In this document: piece after piece, positions 27,534 to 35,978 of the stretch | How positions within the stretch are numbered: the stretch's first letter is position 1 | Layout of the letters: each line of letters begins with the position of its first letter | Origin: Candidatus Nanopelagicus hibericus | GTDB lineage: Bacteria > Actinomycetota > Actinomycetes > Nanopelagicales > Nanopelagicaceae | Assembly (NCBI RefSeq): GCF_002288005.1 | Contig: NZ_CP016771.1 | Coordinates: forward strand, 434,001-498,000 | Direction: 5' to 3' | DNA: 64,000 nucleotides | Notes under the pieces: model-generated | Seen by the model: the letters and a program-made list of their open reading frames with translations, nothing else | Databases searched by the model: none | Told to the model about the DNA's origin: nothing | Program-made: the position numbers and the translations under genes

Positions 27534-28535
27534 ATGAAATTTTCCCTTCGGGTGATTTTCAGCCTTGTGATCATAACTGGGCTTCTTGCACCCTCACCAG
27601 CAAGTGCTGCGCCAAACCTAATTGAGATACAAGCTCGGGTGCAAGATTTGGAGACACAGGCAACAACAGCAGCTGAAGGTGCGCAAGAGGCGAAGGTGCA
27701 ATTGGCAAGGCTTAAAAAAACCTTGGACTCAGTTCAACAACAAGCGAGCCAACAAGGAGCATCAGTAGCAGAGTTAAATAAGAGTATCGGCGCAATTGCG
27801 GCTGAGCAATACAAGTCTGGACCCCTAAGTAAATCTTTAGAACTATTGTTTTCATCAGATCCAGCTCAATATTTATCAACTGCTGGCTCACTTGAAGCAG
27901 TGACTAGGCAAAAAACCATTGACTTAAAGAAGTTTTCAGTTGCCACTCAACGTTTAAATGCCACCTCATTAACCTTGTCCGATAAGTTGGCATTGGTAAA
28001 GGCGGCAGAGGCTAGGTTTAAAAAGCAACAAGATATAGCAAACGCTAAGTTAGCAGAGGCAGAGGCGCTGCTAAAAAAATTAACGGCAGCAGAGCGAGAG
28101 CGGTTAGCAAAGTTAAATGAGGATGAAGAAAATGCTGACCAGCAAAGATCCTTGGCTGATGCGGGTAAGTACTCCGGTCTATCTGGGCGTGGGGGAGTTG
28201 CAATTAAGTATGCACTGGAACAAATTGGTGATAAGTATGTCTTTGGCGCAGATGGGATGACCACTTGGGATTGTTCAGGCTTGACCATGCGTGCTTTTCG
28301 CACAGCAGGTGTTTCACTCCCACACTCCTCAAGGGCGCAGTACGGATACGGTAAAGCGGTAGCAAAGAAGGATTTGCAGCCGGGTGATCTAGTATTTTTT
28401 GGAAAACCAATCTCACATGTTGCAATTTACCTAGGACCAGATCGAATGTTGCATGCACCAAGAAAAGGCAGCCAAGTAAAGATTGCCAATATGAATATGG
28501 GTAAAAAACCTTATATCGGAGCCCGACGTTTATAA
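27534..28535 (+). CDS. NlpC/P60 peptidoglycan endopeptidase (RipA-like)
   Basis: Secreted cell-wall hydrolase that cleaves peptidoglycan stem peptides, acting in cell separation. Signal peptide at residues 1-25 (VIFSLVIITGLLAPSPASA). A long coiled coil (about 30-210, rich in Gln/Ala/Glu/Lys) resembles the autoinhibitory region of RipA. C-terminal NlpC/P60 domain: catalytic Cys in TWDCSGLTMRAF, His in PISHVAIYLG, third residue His in RMLHAPRKGS. 333 residues. The 3' end overlaps the open frame of the following glycosyltransferase. Confidence 0.92.
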   Translation: MKFSLRVIFSLVIITGLLAPSPASAAPNLIEIQARVQDLETQATTAAEGAQEAKVQLARLKKTLDSVQQQASQQGASVAELNKSIGAIAAEQYKSGPLSKSLELLFSSDPAQYLSTAGSLEAVTRQKTIDLKKFSVATQRLNATSLTLSDKLALVKAAEARFKKQQDIANAKLAEAEALLKKLTAAERERLAKLNEDEENADQQRSLADAGKYSGLSGRGGVAIKYALEQIGDKYVFGADGMTTWDCSGLTMRAFRTAGVSLPHSSRAQYGYGKAVAKKDLQPGDLVFFGKPISHVAIYLGPDRMLHAPRKGSQVKIANMNMGKKPYIGARRL

Positions 28536-29685
28536 AGATAAAAAGGTACTCCTTGTAACTAATGATCTTGGACCCCGTGCGGGTGGGATTGAAACCTTCA
28601 TTCTGGGTTTAATTGCAGGATTGCCAAAAAATTGCCTAATTATCTACACCTCATCCCAAAAGGGGAGTGAAAGTTTTGACGCGCAATTATTAGAAAAGTA
28701 TGGCGCAGTAGTAATTAGAGATCGGGCGAAAATTCTGCTGCCAACCCCCAGAATCAACTCCCGAGCAGTGAAGATCATGGCTCAGTACCAAATCAAAAAT
28801 GTATGGTTTGGCGCAGCTGCACCGCTTGCTTTAATGGCTGGAAAGCTTCGCAAGGAAGGTGCCAGCAATATTGTGGCGCTAAGCCATGGCCATGAGATTT
28901 GGTGGGCAAGAGTGCCATTATTAAAAATTGCATTTCAGAAGATCGTTAAAAGTATTGATTACTTGGGATATCTGGGTGAATTTACTAAAAATGAAATTTT
29001 AAATAGTTCAATTAAGATAAAAAGACAATCAGAAAAGTTTATTCAAATCGCTCCAGGTATTGATACAAATCACTTCACTCCTAAGCCAAATAATAATGAG
29101 TTACTGGCCAAATATCAGTTGCAGGGCAGGCGGGTAATAGTTTGTGTAGGCAGATTGGTTCATCGAAAAGGACAAGACCAATTAATAAAAGCTCTTCCCA
29201 AAATCTTAGAACAATTTCCAGATGCAATTCTTTTATTAGTTGGTGAAGGCCCAACTAAACAAATGTTGTTTAATACTGCTAAGCAGGCGGGAGTGCTGGC
29301 AAAGGTAATATTTGCTGGAAAAGTTTCACACTCAGCTCTGCCAGATTACATCTGCTTAGGGGAGGTATTTGCGATGCCAGTTAGATCACGGTTCGCCGGG
29401 CTTGAGGTTGAAGGGTTGGGAATTGTGTATCTTGAGGCAAGTGCCTGTGGCCTACCAGTTGTAGTTGGTAACTCTGGCGGAGCAGTTGATGCCGTGCTTG
29501 ATCAAATAACTGGTGTGTTAATTGACAGCAGCAACGTTGACCAAATTGCAGCTGCTATCTCTAATCTGTTAGCAAAGCCTGATGCGGCAAAGCAAATGGG
29601 GCAGGCAGGTCGAGGTTGGGTGATTGATAATTGGCAACTTAATTCTTGGTCAAAGAAATTTAATAAAATACTAATTGGTGATTAA
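28495..29685 (+). CDS. GT4 family glycosyltransferase, PimB'-like (start unresolved)
   Basis: Retaining GT4 glycosyltransferase resembling PimB', which adds mannose to phosphatidylinositol mannoside at the membrane surface. N-terminal KVLLVTNDLGPRAGGIETFI and C-terminal FAGLEVEGLGIVYLEASACGLPVVVGNSGGA are characteristic. The frame is open from 28495, just after an in-frame TGA, but the stretch encoding the conserved N-terminus has no ATG, GTG or TTG; the first is TTG 28621, which would delete the first beta strand and the GGIE loop. Start coordinate given is the limit of the open frame. A non-canonical start, a frameshift or a sequencing error are all possible. Overlaps the convergent response-regulator gene by 15 bases. 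Confidence 0.8.
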   Translation: MWVKNLISEPDVYKDKKVLLVTNDLGPRAGGIETFILGLIAGLPKNCLIIYTSSQKGSESFDAQLLEKYGAVVIRDRAKILLPTPRINSRAVKIMAQYQIKNVWFGAAAPLALMAGKLRKEGASNIVALSHGHEIWWARVPLLKIAFQKIVKSIDYLGYLGEFTKNEILNSSIKIKRQSEKFIQIAPGIDTNHFTPKPNNNELLAKYQLQGRRVIVCVGRLVHRKGQDQLIKALPKILEQFPDAILLLVGEGPTKQMLFNTAKQAGVLAKVIFAGKVSHSALPDYICLGEVFAMPVRSRFAGLEVEGLGIVYLEASACGLPVVVGNSGGAVDAVLDQITGVLIDSSNVDQIAAAISNLLAKPDAAKQMGQAGRGWVIDNWQLNSWSKKFNKILIGD

Positions 29686-30279
29686 CTTATTTTCTAAGGC
29701 GATACTCACTGCCTGAGCACGATTTGCTGCTCCCAATTTGCGATAAATACTTGCCAGGTGGGTTTTAATTGTTGCCTCAGTTAAGAATAAGAGACCACCA
29801 ATTGCGGTGGCGGTAGCCCCAGTTGGTAGAAAGCTTAAAACCTCACTCTCCCGCCTACTTAATGCAAAATCCTTTTTGATAGGACTTACTTTTATCTCTC
29901 CTACTTTCATAAACTTATTCACACCATCTGCCACAGCATTAAGGAGTTGGATCACCTGTTCAATTGGTGATCCTTTAGTGATAAATGCTGAGGCACCAGC
30001 TGATTTGACCTGCTCCAGCATCTGCTCATCATCATGCATCGTGAGAACTACAAATTTACAAGTAGCACCAGATTTAATTGCTGCTTTAATCAGATCAATG
30101 CCAGTTGCTGATCCCAGATTTATATCAACCAAAGCAATATCGGGATTATGAGTATTTATCATCGCCAGCGCCTCATTAACCGAGGAGGCCTGAGCCACTA
30201 CCTCAAATCTACTGCCCACAAGAGCTGAAATCATCGCCGCCCTGATTAGGGCATGATCATCAATTAAGATAATTTTCAT
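29671..30279 (-). CDS. LuxR/NarL-type response regulator
   Basis: Transcriptional regulator of a two-component system. Receiver domain residues 1-120: acidic pair D7/D8, phospho-acceptor D52 (ALVDINLG), conserved Lys in FITKGS. Output GerE helix-turn-helix at about 140-200: LSRRESEVLSFL and TEATIKTHLASIYRKLG. 202 residues. Directly downstream of the histidine kinase gene with 2 bases between, so they are a cognate pair. Target genes are unknown. Confidence 0.92.
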   Translation of the reverse strand: MKIILIDDHALIRAAMISALVGSRFEVVAQASSVNEALAMINTHNPDIALVDINLGSATGIDLIKAAIKSGATCKFVVLTMHDDEQMLEQVKSAGASAFITKGSPIEQVIQLLNAVADGVNKFMKVGEIKVSPIKKDFALSRRESEVLSFLPTGATATAIGGLLFLTEATIKTHLASIYRKLGAANRAQAVSIALENKLITN

Positions 30280-30281
30280 AT

Positions 30282-30851
30282 TTAGAACTTAATTTGAATC
30301 GTGGTTCCACCTTGATTGGACTCTATTTTTAATTCAGCATGAATTAAACCAAGCCGTTCAATAACACCAGTAATTCCAAATGAGTGCTCCTTCTTTTCAA
30401 ATCCACCAACACCATCATCTGAAATGGTTATCACTTTTTCAGCAAGGCTTATAGTTATATTGTCACAGTTTGAGTGGTATCTAGCATTTAAAACCAATTC
30501 ACGAATAGCGCGTAATAATTCAAATTTGATGGCAGAATCAACTTCAATATCGCCAGATATCTGATAATTGATTTCACTTGCAGATAATAAAGATGCCATC
30601 TGATCATCTAGCTGTTGGGAAAATGCCTTTAAGTTTTCATTTCGTAGTTCATAAATTTCATCTCTTACTTGGTTAATAATCCCACTTAGTGAAAACCTTA
30701 ACTGCCTTAATAACCCTCGGTTTTTGTTGTCTAACTTGTGATCACCAATTACTTGATCGAGTTGATAGCCAAAGGCGCTTAGTTCTTGAGCCAACCCATC
30801 GTGGAGCTCTCGAGCAAGTCGAGTACGTTCTGATTTAGGCGAAGAGTTCAT
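30282..30851 (-). CDS. Sensor-less NarL-family histidine kinase
   Basis: Short kinase (about 189 residues) made only of a HisKA_3 dimerisation domain and HATPase. Phospho-acceptor H17 in RLARELHDGLAQELS; N-box ELVLNARYHS; G1 box ISDDGVGGF; G2 box FGITGVIERLGL. No sensor, HAMP or membrane segment, so it is cytosolic and must receive its input from another protein or a small ligand. ATG 30851 lies inside the acyl-CoA ligase gene, overlapping its last 17 bases, so the two are translationally coupled. Phosphorylates the regulator at 29671. Confidence 0.9.
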   Translation of the reverse strand: MNSSPKSERTRLARELHDGLAQELSAFGYQLDQVIGDHKLDNKNRGLLRQLRFSLSGIINQVRDEIYELRNENLKAFSQQLDDQMASLLSASEINYQISGDIEVDSAIKFELLRAIRELVLNARYHSNCDNITISLAEKVITISDDGVGGFEKKEHSFGITGVIERLGLIHAELKIESNQGGTTIQIKF

Positions 30852-32619
30852 CAATTTCGCGAGCAAATTGCTGCGAAACTACATGCCGCTTCACTGATAA
30901 CTTGGCGGTTAATTGTCCACCAGGTATTGTGAAATCAACTGGCAAGATTATGAACTTTCGAATCGATTCCGCGCGGCTGACCGCTTTATTGGTTTCATCA
31001 ACTGCAGTTTGAATAACAGATTGTAAGGTTGGATCCTTTGCTAAATCAGCAATGGATTTACCTTCTTTTTTGTTCGCAACTGCCCAGGGTTTAAATGCAT
31101 CTGGATCAATAGTAATTAAAGCGGCAATAAATGGTTTGTTGTCGCCAACCACCATGCACTGGCTGATCAACGGATGGGAACGAAGGCGATCTTCTAGAAC
31201 AGCTGGTGCAACATTTTTTCCACCCGCGGTAACAATCAACTCTTTCTTGCGTCCAGTGATTGATAAGTAACCTTGTTCATCAATCATGCCGATATCACCG
31301 GATTTAAAGTAGCCATCTGCTGTAAAGGTCTCTTTGTTTGCGGCATCATTTTGCCAATAACCTTGCATCACAATTGGTCCTTTGATTAATACTTCACCAT
31401 CTTCAGCAATCTTTATTGTGGTTCCTGGAATAGGTTTGCCAACGGTGCCAACTTTGTGAGCAGATGTTAAATTAAGTGTGGCGCCAGCTGTGGTTTCGGT
31501 TAATCCATAGCCTTCAAGTACTCGAACGCCAGCACCGCGATAGAAGTGGCCAAGCCGCTCACCCAGCGGAGCACCGCCTGAAATTGCAGCCTCAACTCGG
31601 CCGCCCAGGCCATGGCGAATCTTGGAGTAAACCAATTTATCAAATAAGCCATGTTGTAATTTAAGTAGCGGAGCGATTTTATTTGTGTCGGTTGCTCGAC
31701 TATAGGCAATTGCTACCTCTGCAGCCTTACGGAAAATCTTTCCCTTGCCGCCCGCTTCAGCTTTTGCCTCTGCGCCGTTGTAAATTTTCTCAAAGATTCG
31801 AGGTACAGCTAGTACAAAAGTTGGTTTAAATGATGCAAGATCTTTTGGTAATTTAGTCAGATCACTGCAATGGGCAAGGTGTAATCCTGCGGTAATTGAA
31901 CCAATTTGAACCATTCGGCCAAATACGTGTGCAACTGGCAAAAACAATAGTGTTGATCCACCAGGTTTTAAGAACAGATCACTGGCACCGTTTACAACAT
32001 TTCCACACTCAGATAGGAAATTTCCATGAGTTAATTGCACACCCTTTGGCTTACCAGTAGTGCCGGATGTGTAAATTAAAGTTGCCAAAGTTTCAGGCTT
32101 CAATCCAGCCCTGCGTTTGGTTATCTCCTCTTCACTTACATCTTTTCCTTCATGAGATAAAGTAGCAAGTGCGTTGTAGGTAATGTTCCAAATCTTCTTA
32201 CAACTAGATGGCATTACTGGCGTCACCAGTTCAACAAGAGCTGGTGTTTCAACAATTATTGCCACCGCGCTTGAGTCAGTTAAAATCCACTCCACTTGTT
32301 CGGCACTTGAGGTCTCATAAATTGGCACTGAAACCGCACCTGCATACCAAATTGCAAAATCTAAAACAGTCCACTCATAACGAGTCTTTGCCATGATCGC
32401 AACCCGATCACCAAATGAAATACCGGCCGCGATTAAACCCTTAGCAACTGATTTAATCTCCTCTTCATACTCTTTAGCGGTAACCGCTTGCCAACCATCG
32501 CCCATTGGGCGAGAGACAAGTACGCGCTCTGGTTCAAACCAAGCGCGTTCGGAGATCAAATTAGTTAGATTGCCATCAACTGCGGCTGGGACCAGGGCTG
32601 GAATACTTATTTGGTTCAT
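30835..32619 (-). CDS. Long-chain fatty-acid--CoA ligase (AMP-binding)
   Basis: Adenylate-forming enzyme that activates fatty acids to acyl-CoA. AMP-binding signature TLIYTSGTTGKPKGVQLTHGN, A5 motif EGYGLTETTAG, A7/A8 TFTADGYFKSGDIGMIDEQGYLSITGRKKELIVTAGGKNV, and A10 Lys near GGQLTAKLSVKRHVV. 594 residues, typical for the FACL15-like actinobacterial group. Supplies substrate to FadA/FadB. First gene of a ligase-kinase-regulator unit; its stop lies within the kinase gene. Confidence 0.92.
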   Translation of the reverse strand: MNQISIPALVPAAVDGNLTNLISERAWFEPERVLVSRPMGDGWQAVTAKEYEEEIKSVAKGLIAAGISFGDRVAIMAKTRYEWTVLDFAIWYAGAVSVPIYETSSAEQVEWILTDSSAVAIIVETPALVELVTPVMPSSCKKIWNITYNALATLSHEGKDVSEEEITKRRAGLKPETLATLIYTSGTTGKPKGVQLTHGNFLSECGNVVNGASDLFLKPGGSTLLFLPVAHVFGRMVQIGSITAGLHLAHCSDLTKLPKDLASFKPTFVLAVPRIFEKIYNGAEAKAEAGGKGKIFRKAAEVAIAYSRATDTNKIAPLLKLQHGLFDKLVYSKIRHGLGGRVEAAISGGAPLGERLGHFYRGAGVRVLEGYGLTETTAGATLNLTSAHKVGTVGKPIPGTTIKIAEDGEVLIKGPIVMQGYWQNDAANKETFTADGYFKSGDIGMIDEQGYLSITGRKKELIVTAGGKNVAPAVLEDRLRSHPLISQCMVVGDNKPFIAALITIDPDAFKPWAVANKKEGKSIADLAKDPTLQSVIQTAVDETNKAVSRAESIRKFIILPVDFTIPGGQLTAKLSVKRHVVSQQFAREIDELFA

Positions 32620-32705
32620 GCTCCCACGCTACTAGGAAGGAGGGGGATTAGGCTAGGAAAAGCTGATATTTATTAAGTTATGTGAGAGGTAGTACTACTT
32701 CGGGG

Positions 32706-32711
32706 TAGCCT
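32706..32711 (+). promoter_or_regulatory. -10 element TAGCCT of leaderless promoter
   Basis: TAGCCT, 6 bases (AATCCC), then ATG 32718 of the SRPBCC-ROK gene pair. Confidence 0.5.
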
Positions 32712-32717
32712 AATCCC

Positions 32718-33152
32718 ATGTCTGAGACATCCACCTCCACCATCGCAATCTCCGCCTCTGCCGATGAGGTAAGAGCTGTCTTGTTTGATATAGCCAATTA
32801 CCCCTCATGGTCAACCTCATTTAAAGCGGCAAATGTGTTAGTCAGTGATGGTCAGGGCAGACCAACCCAGGTGAATCTCACTGTAGATGCCGGGGCATTG
32901 AAAGATAAACCAACTTTAAATTACGACTGGTCTGCATATCCAGATCGTGTTGATTTTTCGCTAGAGGATGCAGATCTGCTTACTGAAATGAGTGGGGCTT
33001 ATATTGTTAAAGATAATGGCGATGAAACTGAAGTCACCTTTGAATTAACTGTGGCACTTTCAATGCCAGTGCCGCCAACTATGCGGATAAAAGCTGAGAA
33101 ATCCACCATTGATCTAGCTTTGAAACAGTTAAAGGAAAAACTGGAAAACTAA
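32718..33152 (+). CDS. SRPBCC family protein (polyketide cyclase/dehydrase-like)
   Basis: Small START/Bet v1-like protein (144 residues) with a hydrophobic ligand-binding cavity. N-terminal STIAISASADEVRAVLFDIANYPSWS is the family opening; C-terminal PPTMRIKAEKSTIDLALKQLKEKLE is the long helix. Ligand unknown; lipids are common in this fold. The stop is immediately followed by the TTG start of the ROK kinase gene, so they are co-translated. Divergent from the acyl-CoA ligase, an arrangement seen in other actinobacteria. Confidence 0.8.
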   Translation: MSETSTSTIAISASADEVRAVLFDIANYPSWSTSFKAANVLVSDGQGRPTQVNLTVDAGALKDKPTLNYDWSAYPDRVDFSLEDADLLTEMSGAYIVKDNGDETEVTFELTVALSMPVPPTMRIKAEKSTIDLALKQLKEKLEN

Positions 33153-34115
33153 TTGAGCATAAAGATAGCATCATCAGCGCTAACAATTGGGATTGATATC
33201 GGTGGCACCAAAGTATTAGGTGGTGTTGTTGATGGCAGTGGCAAAATTATTGATTCTGCGCGTAGAGTAACTCCAGCTGCTGGTGGAAAAGAACTTATTG
33301 CCACCATTGTTGAATTAATCAAAGAGTTAAGCGTCAAACATGAAATTGCTGGAATTGGTATTTGCGTAGCTGCATTAATCTCTGCAGATCAAGGAACAAT
33401 TGTTGGAGCGCCAAATATTGCCAATTTAAGTGAATTAAACTTTGTAGCTGAGATCAAAAAAGTATTTGATCTACCGGTGATTGCTGAAAATGATGCCAAC
33501 GCAGCGATGTGGGCTGAGTATAAGTTTGGTAATGCTAAAGGTTTTAATCCAGTTATGTTTTTCATTATCGGCACTGGCATGGGTGGCGGTCTGGTGATTG
33601 ATGGCAAATTATTTAGGGGAGCAAATGGAATTGGCGCAGAGTTTGGCCACATGATTGTGCAGCCAAAAGGTATTTTGTGTGGTTGTGGCGCATACGGTTG
33701 TATTGAGCAGTACGCCTCAGGTAGCGCTTTAATGAGATATGCAAAAGATGCGATTGCATCTGATCCAGTTGCTGGCAAAGCCTTGCTAGATGCAGCTGGT
33801 GTGATTAATAATTTAACCGGTGAGATTCTGACTCAAGCTGCAAAAAATGGCGACCAGTTGGCAATTTCAGCCTTTAATAAACAAGCAGATTGGTTGGGAA
33901 GTGCCTGCGCTTCCTACACATTACTGCTTGATCCGCAAGCAATTGTGGTTGGCGGAGGGGTAGTGCAGGCTGGTGAATTATTTTTAGCACCAGTGCGAGC
34001 TGCAATGGAAAAATACATGCCATTTGCCGGAACTCATTTGTTACCAAAAGTAATTGCCGCCAAGTTTGGTAATGATGCTGGTGTAATTGGCGCAGCTGAT
34101 TTAGTTAGAGGCTAG
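33153..34115 (+). CDS. ROK-family sugar kinase (probable glucokinase)
   Basis: Phosphorylates glucose or a related sugar using ATP (or polyphosphate in some relatives). Motifs: phosphate loop IGIDIGGTKVLGG, substrate Asp in AENDANAAMW, FIIGTGMGGGLVIDG, and the ROK zinc site HMIVQPKGILCGCGAYGCIEQYASG with His plus CxCx4C. 320 residues. Start TTG 33153 directly abuts the SRPBCC stop. Overlaps the convergent hydrolase by 11 bases. No repressor-type DNA-binding domain, so it is an enzyme and not a ROK regulator. Confidence 0.9.
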   Translation: MSIKIASSALTIGIDIGGTKVLGGVVDGSGKIIDSARRVTPAAGGKELIATIVELIKELSVKHEIAGIGICVAALISADQGTIVGAPNIANLSELNFVAEIKKVFDLPVIAENDANAAMWAEYKFGNAKGFNPVMFFIIGTGMGGGLVIDGKLFRGANGIGAEFGHMIVQPKGILCGCGAYGCIEQYASGSALMRYAKDAIASDPVAGKALLDAAGVINNLTGEILTQAAKNGDQLAISAFNKQADWLGSACASYTLLLDPQAIVVGGGVVQAGELFLAPVRAAMEKYMPFAGTHLLPKVIAAKFGNDAGVIGAADLVRG

Positions 34116-35214
34116 CCCCGTCTTCAAAATCATCATCACGCCTTGCTGTGCGCCAGATTATTGTGGCAACGCAGGTGAGATATCCCAGAATGGCCGGCCA
34201 AGGACCAAAGATTTCAAAATCAGTAAAGCCAAATAAAAGAAGATAAACGCTGCTTCCAACAAATAAAGCGGCAGCTATTCGCTGTATCTGATCTAGGACA
34301 ATCTTTTTAGGGTTGGGTGGTCTAAACCGCTCTGATTCTTCAATTCTGGATAATTCATCTAGATAGGTGGTCGGTGCTGATTGATCAAGTGATAGGCCAG
34401 AGATGATTGAATCAAATTGAGCATCGACGATATCTGACTCATTAAAATCACTTCCCCGCTTTAATTTTCCAGCTAGTACATCTTCGATAAATAATTTACT
34501 TTCGATATTTAACTGCTGTGAATCAAAATCAATTGAGACGTTGTGATAAGAATTTTCAAATACCACCTCTTGGATATCAACTGAAAAAATATTATCAACT
34601 ATGGTTTGAGAATTAGCTGGATCAACTGCATGGTCATTAGTTGAATAGGCGACCATAATTGGTAAATCAATCAGATATAAATCTCGCTCAACAACTCGCC
34701 AAAGTTGGCGCAGGGAATCAAATGCTTTTAGCGGGGTGCGACCATACGCGTGTTTTGGTGGATTAGGAGCGGCAACATCTGTTGGACCTTTTTTAATTGA
34801 AGGAATTAAATATTTTGCCAACGGAACTAACTTCATAAACCATCTGCGATCATGAATTGGGGTATTAAGCAGCATCAGCCCTTCAATCTGATTGCCATGA
34901 ATCTGACACAACCTAAGTGCTAAGGTGCCGCCCATTGAGAAGCCAGCGATAAATACTCGCTCACACTTACCTTTTAACTCATTAAATGAAGCTTCAACTG
35001 CGGCATACCAATCCTGCCAACTCATTTCATTTAGCTCCTGCCAATTGCTGCCATGGCCTGGAAGTAATGGCGCACTGACGGTAAAGCCTTGTTGGTTAAA
35101 AAAATCTGCCCAGGGTTTTATCGCAACCGGTGTGCTGGTAAATCCATGCAAGACTAAAACGCCGATTTTCCCCCCAGAAAGGGTGAATCCTGCAGCATTT
35201 GGAATTGAATTCAC
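34105..35214 (-). CDS. Alpha/beta hydrolase with C-terminal membrane tail
   Basis: Serine hydrolase of the carboxylesterase/monoacylglycerol lipase type (residues about 1-245): oxyanion motif LHGFTSTP, nucleophile Ser in AGFSMGGTLALRL, Asp in STNDHAVDP, His in YHNVSIDFD. An extra 120 residues follow: an acidic linker, then two hydrophobic helices (IAAALFVGSSVYLLLFGF and WPAILGYLTCVATIIW) ending in a charged tail. The tail would anchor the enzyme to the membrane, unusual for this family. Divergent from the plsC-like gene. Substrate probably a lipid ester, by context. Confidence 0.83.
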   Translation of the reverse strand: MNSIPNAAGFTLSGGKIGVLVLHGFTSTPVAIKPWADFFNQQGFTVSAPLLPGHGSNWQELNEMSWQDWYAAVEASFNELKGKCERVFIAGFSMGGTLALRLCQIHGNQIEGLMLLNTPIHDRRWFMKLVPLAKYLIPSIKKGPTDVAAPNPPKHAYGRTPLKAFDSLRQLWRVVERDLYLIDLPIMVAYSTNDHAVDPANSQTIVDNIFSVDIQEVVFENSYHNVSIDFDSQQLNIESKLFIEDVLAGKLKRGSDFNESDIVDAQFDSIISGLSLDQSAPTTYLDELSRIEESERFRPPNPKKIVLDQIQRIAAALFVGSSVYLLLFGFTDFEIFGPWPAILGYLTCVATIIWRTARRDDDFEDGASL

Positions 35215-35246
35215 GCTCAGATGGTGTCATAGATTCCCTTTGCCAG

Positions 35247-35252
35247 TAAATT
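35247..35252 (+). promoter_or_regulatory. -10 element TAAATT upstream of the acyltransferase gene
   Basis: TAAATT, 7 bases, then ATG 35260. The intervening AGGGGA could also act as a ribosome binding site but sits very close to the start codon. Confidence 0.35.
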
Positions 35253-35259
35253 AGGGGAT

Positions 35260-35970
35260 ATGGCATACCGGCTGTTGAAATCTTTTTTGATTCCACTTTT
35301 GATGTTGCTCTTTAGGCCAAAGGTTACCGGTCTTCGAAATGTGCCGACCAACGGTGCGGCAATCATCGCCTCTAACCACCTCTCTTTTAGTGACTCAATC
35401 TTTATGCCGGTAGTAGTCCCGCGTAATGTCACCTTTCTGGCTAAGAGTGAGTACTTCACCTCACCAGGCTTAGCTGGCTTTATAAAGAAATTAACCTTTA
35501 TCGCACTTGGTCAAGTGCCGATTGATCGCTCTGGTGGCAAGCGAAGTGAGGCGGCTTTATTAACTGGTCTGCGATTATTAAAAGAGGGTCGCTGCATTGG
35601 AATTTATCCAGAAGGAACAAGATCACCAGATGGTCGGCTTTATAAGGGACGCACCGGTATTGCTCGGTTGGCGATTGAATCTGGGGCGCCAATAATTCCA
35701 GTTGCGATGTTTAATACCGCTGAGATTCAACCAACTGGTCAGGTGGTGCCAAAGGTAAGACGAGTTGAGATGGTATTTGGTGAGGCTATTTACCTTGATG
35801 GTGATTCAACTGATCAAGTGTTACTTAGAACTTTGACTAATCAACTAATGGAAAAAATCGCCCAGTTATCCAAGCAGGAGTATGTACCTCACACCTACGC
35901 ATCTGATGCAAAAGATGCGATCAAAAAAAGTAAGACAGATAACACTGAGTTTGATGAGGATGATGCCTAG
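35260..35970 (+). CDS. 1-acyl-sn-glycerol-3-phosphate acyltransferase (PlsC-like)
   Basis: Lysophosphatidic acid acyltransferase family enzyme making phosphatidic acid at the cytoplasmic membrane. HxxxxD catalytic motif in SNHLSFSDSIF, substrate motif FALGQVPIDRSGG region, and EGTRSPDGRLYKGRTG (EGTR). Hydrophobic N-terminus (LLKSFLIPLLMLLF) for membrane association. 236 residues. It follows a lipid-type hydrolase and a ROK kinase gene, a lipid-metabolism neighbourhood conserved in actinobacteria. Ends 8 bases before the stop of the convergent nuclease gene. Confidence 0.88.
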   Translation: MAYRLLKSFLIPLLMLLFRPKVTGLRNVPTNGAAIIASNHLSFSDSIFMPVVVPRNVTFLAKSEYFTSPGLAGFIKKLTFIALGQVPIDRSGGKRSEAALLTGLRLLKEGRCIGIYPEGTRSPDGRLYKGRTGIARLAIESGAPIIPVAMFNTAEIQPTGQVVPKVRRVEMVFGEAIYLDGDSTDQVLLRTLTNQLMEKIAQLSKQEYVPHTYASDAKDAIKKSKTDNTEFDEDDA

Positions 35971-35978
35971 ATCTACCG

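Noticed and set aside
28441-28545. Programmed frameshift fusing NlpC/P60 to the glycosyltransferase
   Set aside because: A secreted hydrolase fused to a cytosolic glycosyltransferase makes no topological sense; a non-canonical start or sequence error is more likely.
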